A stretch of DNA of 64,000 bases from Luteolibacter sp. Y139 (GCF_038066715.1 NZ_JBBUKT010000018.1:1-64000), one strand, 5' to 3'. Positions 53,237-62,516 are shown, numbered from the stretch's first letter. Numbers and translations: made by a program. Notes: a model not told the origin generated them from the letters alone.

Positions 53237-53711
53237 GCGAGCGGCAGGGCCGTCATCGCGCTTGGCGCGTTGACGACCCTACGAGTGCAGGGCATCGGGG
53301 GACGAGGACAGATTCGTCGAAGGTCCCGCCTCGAACGGGCCGCCGCGCGGATAGGCGATGTAAAGATCCCCCTCACTCTAACATGGCATGTGAGTCTTGA
53401 AGAATCGCGCGCCTCCGACGGGATCTGTGTTCAGCTTCACGTGGGACGGGAAGTGTGGCTTGCTGCTCTGGAAGTCGGCAAGGACGCCATACTGAGGAAT
53501 TTCCGGCCGACCAATGAGGATCCTTTCGAGAGGCACCTTGCTCGCCAATGGTCGTCGACCAACCCCTCCTTTCAGCTCTGGAGATGTATGGCAGGAACCG
53601 GATGGTCGCCGGAGCAAGTCGGCTTATTTCAGAAGCGGATCAGGCCTTCCCTTCGTGAAACGCGATCTAATCCCATTTGCGTCGAAGGGGGGTGACGTAA
53701 ACTGGTCTGCC
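53237..53711. other. 475-bp region without a convincing gene
   Basis: Both strands carry open frames here (about 140 and 79 codons) but neither has a recognisable domain or good start context. No palindromes or RNA found. Confidence 0.35.
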
Positions 53712-53888
53712 ATGTCAGACGATAAATCGAAAACGGGTGGGCCAGATCGGCAGCGGATCAACACCAGCGAAGAATACGAGGTGCAAGATTGGTCGAAGAA
53801 GTTCGGTGTGACAACCGATCAGCTCAAAGACGCCGTTGATAAGGTGGGTCCAATGGCTGACGACGTCAGACGCGAACTTGGCAAGTAG
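53712..53888 (+). CDS. DUF3606 small protein
   Basis: 58 residues from ATG 53712 (MSDDKSKTGGPDRQRINTSE), with YEVQDWSKKFGVTTDQLKDA and a C-terminal VRRELGK. This is the DUF3606 pattern, small proteins often found with stress genes. Function unknown. Confidence 0.8.
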   Translation: MSDDKSKTGGPDRQRINTSEEYEVQDWSKKFGVTTDQLKDAVDKVGPMADDVRRELGK

Positions 53889-54010
53889 CCTCACGGTACA
53901 GCCGCCAGTAAGATCAACTTCATTCGCTGGGTTGCCCGACCAGTTGTTTCATGCCTAGCGATTGTTGAGCGTTGGCGTGCATGCTTGATGAGGCGGCGGC
54001 TCCATGTGGG

Positions 54011-56770
54011 TCATATAGGGCCGAGGAGAGGTAGAATGAGCGCCTCCAAATCGTCTAGTTTCACCGGCTTGACGACATGTCCGTCGAATCCCGCGTCGCG
54101 GGTGGCTTTACGATCCGCCAGCCTCCCCCAGCCCGTCAGGGCAATAATGACCGGGGAATTCTGAGGGGACGAACTTCGTATCGCCTTGGCCGCTTGCAGC
54201 CCATCCACCCCGGGCATGCCGACATCCATCAGTATCACCTCCGGCCGGCCCCTTTCCGCTAGCTCAATCGCCATTTCGCCCCCGGTGGCCCGGATAACTT
54301 CTGCCCCGATCATCTCAAGGAGCATGGCGAGCGACTCCAATGCATCAGCATTATCATCAACCACGAGGACCTTGCGTCCCTTGAGTGGTGCTTGTTCCCG
54401 CATCCTGGGTGAGGGGTCTTGGCGATCCTCCTGATCGCCCAGCAGCGGCATTCTTACAGTGAACTCACTTCCTTGGCCGAGGCCCGCGCTTGCAGCTTCC
54501 AATACACCGTTCTGAAGTTGCATGAGTGAGCGGGCGAGGTGAAGTCCCAGCCCGAGGCCCTCCTTGGAGGCAGACTTTGAACGCTCGGCTTGAGCAAAAA
54601 TGTTGAACACCTTCGGCAGGTCATCGGGATCGATGCCGACGCCGTGGTCTTTGATCGTAACCGCAACGTCGCTGCCTTTCAGCTGTGCCACGACCTCAAT
54701 ATCCGATCCACGGGGTGAGAACTTCGAAGCATTCGCGATGACATTTCCGAACACTTGGCTCAGTCGGGTGGCGTCACCCCAAACCCACACCGGTTGATCC
54801 GGGAGATCGAGGGTTATCCGTTGCTCCAAAGCCTGGAGCGCGGGGCGTACTGCTTCCGAGGCCAGCTCAATCGTGTTCGACAATTCAACCGGGCCCAGAT
54901 CCAACGAAAGTTTGTTGCGGGTGATACGCGAGACATCGAGCAAATCATCGACAAGCCGGACCATGTGATTGAGCTGTCTCTCCATCATGGAGCGCACCTT
55001 TTCCAATCGTTCAGCATCGCACTCTCCTTCCCTCAACAGTTCAAGACCGGTTCGGACAGGGGCCAACGGGTTGCGGAGCTCGTGAGACAGGAGCGCAATG
55101 AAGTCATCCTTTTGACGATCGGCCGCCGCTAGCGCCATAGCTTTCTGCTGAAGTGTTGATTCCATCTCCTTCCGCGCCGTGACGTCCTTTACAACGCCGA
55201 ACATCCCTGTCGCGTTGCCCTCTTCGTCATACGTTGCACGCCCCTTTGCAGCCACCCAGACCTCGCTGCCGCCCCTCTGAACCCGGTATTCCGCTTCATA
55301 CTGGGAACGGTCAGCGATCGCTTCGTTGACTTTCCGTGCGGCGACGATGGAGTCATTGGGATTGAGCAGCTCTTGCATGGCTGACCAAGTGATCGAGCGC
55401 CCGCTGGCAAGCCCGAATATTTCCGCAGCGCGGGGCGAAAGATCCACGACATCGGTGTTGGCATCCCAACTCCAGTCGCCGAGTTGGGCCGCAGCGAGTG
55501 CCAAGCTCAGCCGCTCGGCGGCCTTTTCCAGACCTCGGTTCGAGCGGGCGCGCTCCAGTGATTCCCAGCATCGGTTCACGACAATGGTCACAACTTCGAT
55601 ATCGGCCTGAGTCCAGCATCGCGGGGTGGTTTGATGGACCGCCATGGCCGCAGTGAATTTCCCGCCCTTATGTAGTGGCACACAAATGACCGATCGGATT
55701 TGGGTTGCTCGATAGGCTTCCCGGAATCCATCGACCCGCGGGTCCGTGTCCGCGTCTTGTACTACATAGGGCTCATTTGCGAGCATTCGCTCGACACAGG
55801 CGGGGCCGAAAGCCGCGACGTCCCATCGTCCGACAATACTCGGGACGGTCGGGCCGAAATCGCCGGTGATATCGAAAACCGCTTCGTTCTCCACCACCGC
55901 GTAGGCACATCGGTCCACTTCCATGAACACGGCAAGCATTCTGGCAGACTTAAACATAATCTCGTCCTCGTCTGACAAATGTTGAGTGGCCATCGCCAGT
56001 TCCGCCAGAAAGCGATGCCGCTGTTCACTTTGCCGCTGCTTGGCTTCCGTGGCCCGTCTCTCTGATATATCGCGGAATATCAACACGCCTCCAAGGAGCC
56101 GACCCAAGCCGTCTCCTATTGGAGCCGCGCTATCATCGATTGGGGTTTCGACACCGTGCTTTGATAGAAGCAGGCTGTGGTTCGCCAGGCCTACGACCTT
56201 TTTCTCTTCCAAGGCCCTCAGCACGGGATTGGGGACCAAATCACGAGATGATTCGTTGATGATGGAAAATACATCGGTCACCAGGTGACCTCGCGCATCG
56301 TCTACGCTCCAGCCAGTCAATTTGGTCGCCACGCTATTCAAGTACATGACTTTCCCACCGGCGTCGGTAGTGATGACCCCATCTCCGATGCTTTCCAGCG
56401 TCACCTGAAGAAGGTTTTTGCGAGCTTCGGCCAACGCGCGGTGCCGGCGCATTGATTCGCCAGCTGCAATTACAAAGGAAACTGCTGCTGCATAGGTCGC
56501 CAGAGACACCGCCTTCTGCGGGCTAGGCCAGTTGCCGGTCATGAAGAGAACGTCGCACAGCACATAACCGGCGATAGCCGGAACCAACCCCGCGCGATAA
56601 CCAGCAATCCAAACGCCGGCCGCCACGGCCGGGAACAGCGTCACAAGGGAAAGCCTTTCTCCCAGCCAAGGATTGAGCAGCCAGCGGACGGTCACTGCTA
56701 CAGCCGTAATCAGAGCGCCGACGAATAAACTGCGGAATACCGGGGGATGCGACGGGGGCTTAAGGCTCAT
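54011..56770 (-). CDS. Hybrid sensor histidine kinase
   Basis: 919 residues. Membrane helices at about 12-105 (DUF4118/KdpD-like layout), PAS (about 118-245), GAF (about 255-415), second PAS (about 425-545), HisKA with LSHELRNPLAPV, HATPase with NVIANASKFSPRG and DHGVGIDPDDLPKVF plus GLGLGLHLARSL, and a C-terminal receiver with VLVVDDNADAL and phospho-Asp in VILMDVGMPG. A separate response regulator or phosphotransfer protein is not in the window. Confidence 0.93.
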   Translation of the reverse strand: MSLKPPSHPPVFRSLFVGALITAVAVTVRWLLNPWLGERLSLVTLFPAVAAGVWIAGYRAGLVPAIAGYVLCDVLFMTGNWPSPQKAVSLATYAAAVSFVIAAGESMRRHRALAEARKNLLQVTLESIGDGVITTDAGGKVMYLNSVATKLTGWSVDDARGHLVTDVFSIINESSRDLVPNPVLRALEEKKVVGLANHSLLLSKHGVETPIDDSAAPIGDGLGRLLGGVLIFRDISERRATEAKQRQSEQRHRFLAELAMATQHLSDEDEIMFKSARMLAVFMEVDRCAYAVVENEAVFDITGDFGPTVPSIVGRWDVAAFGPACVERMLANEPYVVQDADTDPRVDGFREAYRATQIRSVICVPLHKGGKFTAAMAVHQTTPRCWTQADIEVVTIVVNRCWESLERARSNRGLEKAAERLSLALAAAQLGDWSWDANTDVVDLSPRAAEIFGLASGRSITWSAMQELLNPNDSIVAARKVNEAIADRSQYEAEYRVQRGGSEVWVAAKGRATYDEEGNATGMFGVVKDVTARKEMESTLQQKAMALAAADRQKDDFIALLSHELRNPLAPVRTGLELLREGECDAERLEKVRSMMERQLNHMVRLVDDLLDVSRITRNKLSLDLGPVELSNTIELASEAVRPALQALEQRITLDLPDQPVWVWGDATRLSQVFGNVIANASKFSPRGSDIEVVAQLKGSDVAVTIKDHGVGIDPDDLPKVFNIFAQAERSKSASKEGLGLGLHLARSLMQLQNGVLEAASAGLGQGSEFTVRMPLLGDQEDRQDPSPRMREQAPLKGRKVLVVDDNADALESLAMLLEMIGAEVIRATGGEMAIELAERGRPEVILMDVGMPGVDGLQAAKAIRSSSPQNSPVIIALTGWGRLADRKATRDAGFDGHVVKPVKLDDLEALILPLLGPI

Positions 56771-57009
56771 AAATGTTGGGGTAATCCATAATCTAGCGAG
56801 ACGTCATTGTTTGCAACCAAGACGGCCGGAAAGCTGTTTCCCGCCCAGCCACGGAAGCGGTCAAAACGGAGGGCCAACGACGTGGAAAGAATACGCTGCG
56901 AAGCAAACGTTTGAAGAATGGGGTCAAGCCCCCGGCGGTTGCGAGGCAACGAGACAGGAGGGGGATGCGCACTAATCGGCTCCCTTTCCTCCGGCTGTAG
57001 GGCCGGCTC

Positions 57010-57252
57010 ATGGACCTCCGTAAGCTCGGCCACCTCCGGCGCTCCGTTCTCGAGCTAGCCCGCAAGAATGACGGCCATGTGTGGGAGGATCTCGTCTATC
57101 AGGAATTGTTCGGGCAGCCGCCGCGAGCCGGCAACGGTGTGCGCGAACCAATTGACGCGGGCACGCGGACCCTGCCGTGGCTTTTGAAGAAGCGCGGGCT
57201 TCTGGAAAGGGCACCGGACGTGCGCGGCTTCAAGGTCAGCGAAATTTCCTAG
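57010..57252 (+). CDS. Small unknown protein (80 aa)
   Basis: MDLRKLGHLRRSVLELARKN, then DLVYQELFGQPPRAGNGVRE and a basic end. May be a small winged-helix. Its stop shares CTAG with the convergent pseudogene (57249-57252). Confidence 0.5.
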   Translation: MDLRKLGHLRRSVLELARKNDGHVWEDLVYQELFGQPPRAGNGVREPIDAGTRTLPWLLKKRGLLERAPDVRGFKVSEIS

Positions 57253-57476
57253 TCACCGGTTCGATCGTACTCAGCGGTTTGCACTTCAGGCTCCCTGCAG
57301 AACGTTGTCTCCAAAACGTAGGATGTGATCGTCTCCGGATCTGCCAAGATCCTTCCAGGCATGATGGTGCGGGCAGGTGAAAGGCATTCAGCAGTTCAAT
57401 ACAAGTAAGCCGGGTGTTTCTCGCGGAGTCTGAAACGAAGGCTCAGCTCCTCCGGGAACGGCTGCTGTGTGCTCAT
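57249..57476 (-). pseudogene. Decaying paralogue of the 59848-60069 gene
   Basis: Starts MSTQQPFPEELSLRFRLREK, matching MKTSDFPEEFGLLYRLRQSH of the intact copy. After HPAYLY an in-frame TGA (57396-57398) interrupts it. IELLNAFHL is then found in a shifted frame, and ARTIMPGRILADPETITSYV again in the first frame, against LLDAFHLARSIHPEG and later residues of the intact gene. A 2-nt and a 1-nt deletion together restore the frame, which ends at the TAG at 57249. Confidence 0.7.
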
Positions 57477-57601
57477 GGGGCGGAGGACCACCTGATAATT
57501 CACCTTACCGTAGTTCCGATGAAGATCCCGGATAGCGGTCCGCCAATCCTCGTAAAAAAGACGTAGCGTGCCCGTCATTGAGGTGAAAAATTCACCCGCT
57601 T

Positions 57602-57922
57602 ATGGCCACAACGATTCCGACTTCATTGGGAGACATCCGCGCCGCCATCACCAAAGGACGCCGAATGTCGTTCAATTACCTGCGAGAAAAAATCGTCGCT
57701 GACTTTTACCTGTTGGGGCAGGCCAGGAAGACCGGCGCCTACGTCATCATCGCGTGGTGCATCGAGCCCGGCGAGTGGCGGCTGCTACGATATGCTCTGA
57801 TCAAGGAATTGGAGACAGTGGGGGCTATCGATATCTTTCGCCCCGATTTCAATCCGAGGCATCCACAGATCGCCACGGTCGATACGCTCGCTTTCATGCC
57901 GGCCCGCAAGCAGAACAACTAA
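57602..57922 (+). CDS. Stand-alone WYL-like domain protein
   Basis: 106 residues. DIRAAITKGRRMSFNYLREK, then FYLLGQARKTGAYVIIAWCI and EWRLLRYALIKELETVG follow the beta-barrel order of WYL domains (ligand-sensing Sm-fold). No HTH attached. Could bind a nucleotide or nucleic acid. Confidence 0.55.
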   Translation: MATTIPTSLGDIRAAITKGRRMSFNYLREKIVADFYLLGQARKTGAYVIIAWCIEPGEWRLLRYALIKELETVGAIDIFRPDFNPRHPQIATVDTLAFMPARKQNN

Positions 57923-57934
57923 GCGAAGCATGCC

Positions 57935-58183
57935 ATGCGCACCCGAGAGCTAGCGCAGCAGCATCTCCGGCAAAACTGCCCTGTCGGTGACTTCGTTCTC
58001 GCCTCGAGCGTGCCTGAGTGGACGACGGACCGCGTGAAGCAGACCTTCACCCCGCCAAGTCCGGTCAACGCCTCGATCTTCTCGTCGTCCGCTGCCCGAG
58101 TGCCTGAGAAGTGGACTTTCATGGGAAGCTACTTCTTGGACCCCGCTGGCGAACCTGTAGCGATCTGGAGGCGAGAGACGTAA
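57935..58183 (+). CDS. Small unknown protein (82 aa)
   Basis: MRTRELAQQHLRQNCPVGDF; begins 13 nt after the WYL-like gene, suggesting a two-gene unit. Ends SYFLDPAGEPVAIWRRET. No family recognised; an opposite-strand frame of similar length exists. Confidence 0.4.
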   Translation: MRTRELAQQHLRQNCPVGDFVLASSVPEWTTDRVKQTFTPPSPVNASIFSSSAARVPEKWTFMGSYFLDPAGEPVAIWRRET

Positions 58184-58251
58184 TGGACGTTCCACCAGCG
58201 GAACGGATCGCCGATGTGCGCCCATAGCATGACCCTGCAAAATTCGCAGGT

Positions 58252-58536
58252 TTGCGCAGACACTCCCGGCTTGTCTCAGGATTCAGGGCTGTGCTGCGAT
58301 GCCTCGCCTTGAAGCCCACCCTCCTCAAAAACGGCCTGAAGTTTTGCGATGCTGGCGAGCCAGTGTCGTTGGACTCGTCGCCTCCTGCTTTCGTTATCCT
58401 CACCGACAAGCGAGTGCTGGCGATGCCCGGAGATGTTTTCGAATATTCCAATACGGACGTCCGCTTCCGGGTCAGCATCATCAGGTCCATGGTCACCAAT
58501 GAAGGGTGGGAAACCACCTGCCGCTTCGAGGGGTAA
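58252..58536 (+). CDS. Small protein, paralogue of 59479-59739
   Basis: The shared core LLKNGLKFCDAG, then FVILTDKRVLAMPGDVFEYS and NEGWETTCRF, aligns with YLRRNGARMCDV, LVLITDKRVAATADDHFELV and TDGWETRCQI of the second copy. The start is uncertain (TTG 58252, GTG 58291 or TTG 58309; no ATG), so the 5' end may be degraded. Confidence 0.55.
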   Translation: MRRHSRLVSGFRAVLRCLALKPTLLKNGLKFCDAGEPVSLDSSPPAFVILTDKRVLAMPGDVFEYSNTDVRFRVSIIRSMVTNEGWETTCRFEG

Positions 58537-58613
58537 CGCCCGATTTGGCATTCCTGACGCCATCGTATGCCGAGGTATGGGCTGGTTTGCATCCGCCCCA
58601 TTCACCCCGCACG

Positions 58614-58811
58614 TCACCAAAGGGGCTCGCTGGGCGCCTCAGGTTGCCCAAGCTGCAGGCCAGCGCTGAGACCCGGCGGGGAATCCGCGACGGGGGCGGG
58701 GACTCCTGCTGGTTCTTCCTTGGAAGCCAGCGCCGGCTTCTCTGGCGGAGCTTCGACGGCATCCTTGGGGACCAGCGGGTTTCCGTCGGATGGAATGGGT
58801 GGATCGCTCAT
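58614..58811 (-). CDS. Small Pro/Ala-rich acidic protein (65 aa)
   Basis: MSDPPIPSDGNPLVPKDAVE continues in a disordered Pro/Glu/Ala style. Composition differs from random antisense frames, but no homologue is recognised; may be non-coding. Confidence 0.3.
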   Translation of the reverse strand: MSDPPIPSDGNPLVPKDAVEAPPEKPALASKEEPAGVPAPVADSPPGLSAGLQLGQPEAPSEPLW

Positions 58812-58968
58812 TGGCGTTCATGGTAGCGGGGTTTCGCGCAGTACCCAGCAGACGTTATCCCGACATTGTTGTAAGGATTTTCCCTGTCCCGTGAAGGCCC
58901 TGCACACGCCTTATCCTGGAAGAAGGCCGCTCCGGCGTCTCAACTGCGCGTGATGCCCGATCCCGATC

Positions 58969-59244
58969 TCAAGGTAGTGACCGAACGAAGAGATAGAGCG
59001 CCACGGCCGCAGTGCAGACCACTGCAGCGAAGAGCAACCACTCAAAAGCGCCCCATTTTCTAATCCTCGGCACGAGGGCTTCGATATTCAGCCGAGGGCG
59101 TTTGTCAACGGACGGCCAACACGGCAAAAGCTTCGACCTCGCCAGCCCGGAGGCTAGCGAGGTCTTATTCCCCCCAGGGAACGAGGGGCACCTTGGGGGA
59201 CCTAACGGGGAATTGCAAGACAACGCGCAACCCATCGGTTGCAT
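58969..59244 (-). CDS. Possible small tail-anchored membrane protein
   Basis: The C-terminal 30 residues (KWGAFEWLLFAAVVCTAAVA plus LYLFVRSLP) form one clear membrane helix. The N-terminal part reads poorly, so a shorter start is likely. No family. Confidence 0.3.
   Translation of the reverse strand: MQPMGCALSCNSPLGPPRCPSFPGGNKTSLASGLARSKLLPCWPSVDKRPRLNIEALVPRIRKWGAFEWLLFAAVVCTAAVALYLFVRSLP
59135..59164. repeat. REP-like hairpin, copy 1
   Basis: GACCTCGC-c-AGCC and GGCT-a-GCGAGGTC pair around a 4-nt loop. The core CGCCAGCCC.GAGGCT.GCG matches the hairpin at 62248-62275. Confidence 0.5.
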
Positions 59245-59391
59245 GGCGCCGGCGCGATCGCATTGACCGCCCCAGCCCCGTGGGGGGAACGCGCGCGAAG
59301 CTCCATGGATCGATCAACAGTGCATCTCCCCAAATTTGCTTGAGGAGCAACCGCCCGCCAATCTTGTTGTTCCCTGTCATGAGCAACTCCG

Positions 59392-59440
59392 CCGGGTGGC
59401 TACCGCACCCGGGGCCCTCCCGTCGCCGGGGAGGGCTTTT
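59392..59440 (+). terminator. Tandem hairpins ending in a T-run
   Basis: CCGGGTG/CACCCGG (59392-59398 with 59406-59412) is followed at once by GCCCTCCC/GGGAGGGC (59414-59421 with 59429-59436) and TTTT. Looks like a compact structured RNA with an intrinsic terminator, but no upstream plus-strand gene is clear; a small RNA is possible. Confidence 0.45.
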
Positions 59441-59478
59441 CCCGGCAGGGGCGCCGGATGCGCGCCGCGTGATGTGGC

Positions 59479-59739
59479 CTACCCCGCCTCGCGAGAGTCG
59501 CCTGATTCTTGTGATGCTGCGGGAACAATTTGGCATCGCGTCTCCCAGCCGTCCGTTGCCACCCGGCAGCCTCGAACGGACACCGGAAGTGTCAGCTGGG
59601 ATTTCACCAATTCGAAGTGGTCGTCGGCCGTAGCCGCGACTCGCTTGTCGGTGATCAATACCAATTCTCCGCCCTCATGGAGGAGGATCTCAATCACGTC
59701 GCACATGCGCGCCCCGTTTCTCCGTAGATACGAGTTCAT
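59479..59739 (-). CDS. Small protein, paralogue of 58252-58536
   Basis: 86 residues from ATG 59739 (MNSYLRRNGARMCDVIEILL). Carries LVLITDKRVAATADDHFELV and ATDGWETRCQIVP in common with the first copy. Compact beta-rich domain; function unknown. Confidence 0.6.
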   Translation of the reverse strand: MNSYLRRNGARMCDVIEILLHEGGELVLITDKRVAATADDHFELVKSQLTLPVSVRGCRVATDGWETRCQIVPAASQESGDSREAG

Positions 59740-59847
59740 GATCTTGTTTCAGCTGCGGGGGTCGGGTCGTTCCAGAAAAAACCTCTCGAACACCCTTCGT
59801 TATTTCCGATGGGATCATTAGGTAATTTCATCCGAGAGATCCGCCAT

Positions 59848-60069
59848 TCAGCTCGCGGGCACACTCGGGCCCGACGAGCCTTTGAAGTTCTCGGCTGTCC
59901 TATCCAGAATGGAGGATGCAATCATTTCGATGTCGTCCAAGCTGCCTTCCGGATGAATGCTTCTGGCCAAGTGAAAGGCATCGAGAAGCGCGGAGTAAGG
60001 CGTGAGCGGATGGCTCTGGCGGAGCCTGTAGAGTAGACCGAATTCCTCCGGAAAATCAGAAGTTTTCAT
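59848..60069 (-). CDS. Small protein, intact paralogue of the 57249-57476 pseudogene
   Basis: 73 residues (MKTSDFPEEFGLLYRLRQSH). Contains ALLDAFHLARSIHPEGSLDD and DIEMIASSILDRTAE. Helical; function unknown. An upstream frame starting MKTPELSPTG ends within this gene's start, and its relation is unclear. Confidence 0.6.
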   Translation of the reverse strand: MKTSDFPEEFGLLYRLRQSHPLTPYSALLDAFHLARSIHPEGSLDDIEMIASSILDRTAENFKGSSGPSVPAS

Positions 60070-60360
60070 GGGAGAACCAAAATGCGGTTGCTCTCTTTTT
60101 GCTGATCCGGCTCGCGAAACGTTGCGGAACCTCAGAGTTACTGAGCCCCGTGGGAGAGAGTTCAGGAGTTTTCATGAATGGGTGCGCGAAAATACTACTC
60201 GGTGCCGGATTTTCCACAAAATTACAGTGGCAAGCCTGAGCTAATTTTCCGGCATTTTGCACGGGCAAATGTACGCGAGGTTCTTAGTACGACCGCATTT
60301 TTTTCAATCGCTCACTAGGGAATTGAACGGGGGTGGGGCAAGCCGGTAGTAGGACGCCCC

Positions 60361-60534
60361 ATGCTCCCCAATGACGAACTCGCCAACTTGCTGGCTGTTG
60401 AGCTCGAAGCCCTTCCCCATGCCAATGCCGAGAGGCTGGCGCAGATCCTCCGCGGACTGTTCGCCTGCATGCAGGACCTCAACCGGCGTCTGTCGACGTT
60501 GGAGGAGAAGCAGGGTTTCGCCAGCAGGAGCTGA
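60361..60534 (+). CDS. Small helical protein (57 aa)
   Basis: MLPNDELANLLAVELEALPH, then AERLAQILRGLFACMQDLNR and RRLSTLEEKQG. Amphipathic helices with good codon use. Stops 1 nt before the gene at 60536, so likely an operon. Confidence 0.6.
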   Translation: MLPNDELANLLAVELEALPHANAERLAQILRGLFACMQDLNRRLSTLEEKQGFASRS

Positions 60535-60535
60535 C

Positions 60536-60931
60536 ATGCCCGAGACGCGGGAGATCCCCATCGCCAAGGGGCAGCGATGTTGGGTGAGATTGGACTACCC
60601 CTCTGACGCCGTGCCACGATTGCGTCCGGGTGCGGCTGGACTCGTGCTCAACCCATCAGCCCGTGACGGGCTCGTGGAAATCGAAAGTGATGGCCGCCGC
60701 TGGCTCATCGCGCGGAGCGCGATCGAATGCGGCCTGGAGTATCTCACGGTTGGAGGGCAATGGGTCAACGAGGGCGATCCACTCTTCCGCGACCTGGCTT
60801 TCCGGGAACTGCGCGAGATCCGCGCGTCGTTCACGACAACAGCGGCGGTAGCGTTGCGGGCCCGGGAGCTTGCTCACATCCTGAGGCGCAACGGGTGGTC
60901 GGTGCCAGGATGGTGCAAGGACCTCCCGTGA
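60536..60931 (+). CDS. Small unknown protein (131 aa)
   Basis: ATG 60536 (MPETREIPIAKGQRCWVRLD) directly follows the 57-aa gene; a longer frame upstream is out of register with that gene. A beta-rich first half (GLVLNPSARDGLVEIESDGR) resembles a small SH3-like barrel. No family assigned. Confidence 0.55.
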   Translation: MPETREIPIAKGQRCWVRLDYPSDAVPRLRPGAAGLVLNPSARDGLVEIESDGRRWLIARSAIECGLEYLTVGGQWVNEGDPLFRDLAFRELREIRASFTTTAAVALRARELAHILRRNGWSVPGWCKDLP

Positions 60932-60995
60932 CGAAGCACGGATTGATCCCGGACGGGTTGCAATATAGTATCGGGATCTGACCACCTGCGAATCC

Positions 60996-61361
60996 ATGAA
61001 TCATTTCCAAGCGAAAGATCATCGTGGGATCTTCCGGCCGTCAGGGGCCGTGTCAGCAGGGCAAGCGGCGGACCTGATCAGCGCCGCCCTCGATCACGCG
61101 CGGACCTGCGGATTGAAGGAGGTGCTCGTCAGCATCACCGCCTTGACCGGCTTCGAGAGCCCGGGTCCTGCCTTCCGTCGATGGGCGGTTCGCCGATGGT
61201 CGACTGCCGGCACCGGGCTCAAGGTGGCGATGGTCGCTCGTCCGGAGCACATCTGTCCCGAGAAAACCGGTTTGCTGGTCGCAGCTGAAGAAGGCCTGAA
61301 TGCCCACATTTGTCAGTCGGAAGGCGAGGCAGAGGCTTGGCTTGAGGGGTCCCCGAGATAG
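60996..61361 (+). CDS. STAS/SpoIIAA-like protein
   Basis: 121 residues. LISAALDHARTCGLKEVLVS, then ITALTGFESPGP and GLKVAMVARPEHICPEKTG, EEGLNAHICQSEGEAEAWL match the fold order of stand-alone STAS/SpoIIAA-like domains. Likely a regulatory or ligand-binding role. Confidence 0.65.
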   Translation: MNHFQAKDHRGIFRPSGAVSAGQAADLISAALDHARTCGLKEVLVSITALTGFESPGPAFRRWAVRRWSTAGTGLKVAMVARPEHICPEKTGLLVAAEEGLNAHICQSEGEAEAWLEGSPR

Positions 61362-61501
61362 CGCGGCCCCTCGAGCTGGCCTTGTGCGGAGCAAGGGTGA
61401 CGCCACCATTGCAGCGGAGCGGCGGGGTCTGGAGGGTTCGTGTTAATTGCGGTCCTCCGCCCGTCGCTTCACTCACTCGCACGGACTGCCCCGTCACCCG
61501 C

Positions 61502-61747
61502 TCATTTCTTCGGATCGATCCTCTCTCCCACGGGCGGGCATGCAGGCCTCACCAGATGGAACACAGCAAGAGTGCGCCGCTTCTCCCGAATTATCCCTTC
61601 GAAGGTCACCTGATAAATGAGGTCGCTTTCCGTGAGGTGCGTCGCTTCGTCCACTTGCAAGTTTTTAGCGATCACGACCGAGCAATGTCGATCGCCGCGG
61701 GAGGTCGGCATGAAGGCGAAAGCCGCTTTGCATAGCCGCACCGCCAT
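61502..61747 (-). CDS. Possible small protein (81 aa)
   Basis: ATG 61747 (MAVRLCKAAFAFMPTSRGDR), with VVIAKNLQVDEATHLTESDL and VTFEGIIREKRRTLAVFHLV. Plausible beta-rich domain, but start and reality are uncertain. Confidence 0.35.
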   Translation of the reverse strand: MAVRLCKAAFAFMPTSRGDRHCSVVIAKNLQVDEATHLTESDLIYQVTFEGIIREKRRTLAVFHLVRPACPPVGERIDPKK

Positions 61748-62516
61748 TGGGGGCTTCCCCCTCCAGATGGAAACCCGGGCATTCGGGAGGTACCCGCGGC
61801 TCGTCTGGCCTGACTGAGTGGGAGGAACGTCGCCCGACATACCACGCCCCCTAACAGCAAGACCTTGGGCGCTCAAGAAGTTCCGGCCTTTCACGCGGAC
61901 GGCATGGAGGCAATTCACAGGTTGCCAGTCGACGCGCCCTCCAACGGGCTCGCAATATCCTGCGGCTTTTGCACGCCATTGAAGATCTCAAGCAGGCGGT
62001 CGCAGGCGGGCGCACGAGGGTGCTCTCGCTTTCGAGACCGGCACCACCCGCGCGGTCACCAGCGTCTCGCGTCGCGTTGGCAAGGCGGCTCCTACGGGCA
62101 AAGGCGTTTCCCATGCCGCCAGCCTACGCGCGCGAAGCCTTCGCGATGAACGAGGGAGCGCCGGCCCCTGTCAGTCCGCCCGGCCATCAAAAGCTATCGG
62201 CGGCGATGAATCTCGGAACGCAAAGTGGCAAAGACCGGGAAAGCATAATCCCGCCAGCCCCGAGGCTGGCGGGATATCCTATGCGTTCTCTCCCCAGAGA
62301 AGGCACGTGAGGGTTCGCACGGGAGGGAAGGGTGAAGCAAGCTTGCGCTAATAGGTGGAAAATCGCGACTATCCTAGGTGAATCGCGTACTTGAGACCCG
62401 GGCAAAACCCTTAGTGCGGCCGCCACCGACCTACGGCATTCTACGCACGTTTTTTCCCCCCCAGCCGCGATGGGGCACGGATCCGCGCCGTGCCTCATCG
62501 CAACCCCTTACATTCG
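61748..62516. other. 769-bp stretch without a convincing gene
   Basis: Open frames exist on both strands but read as low-quality Arg/Pro/Ser-rich peptides. The only structure seen is the perfect hairpin at 62248-62275. Confidence 0.4.
62248..62275. repeat. REP-like hairpin, copy 2
   Basis: ATCCCGCCAGCC-CCGA-GGCTGGCGGGAT is a perfect 12-bp stem with a 4-nt loop. It shares its core with the 59135-59164 hairpin, while the outer pairs differ in a compensatory way (CCC/GGG here, CTC/GAG there). Confidence 0.55.
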
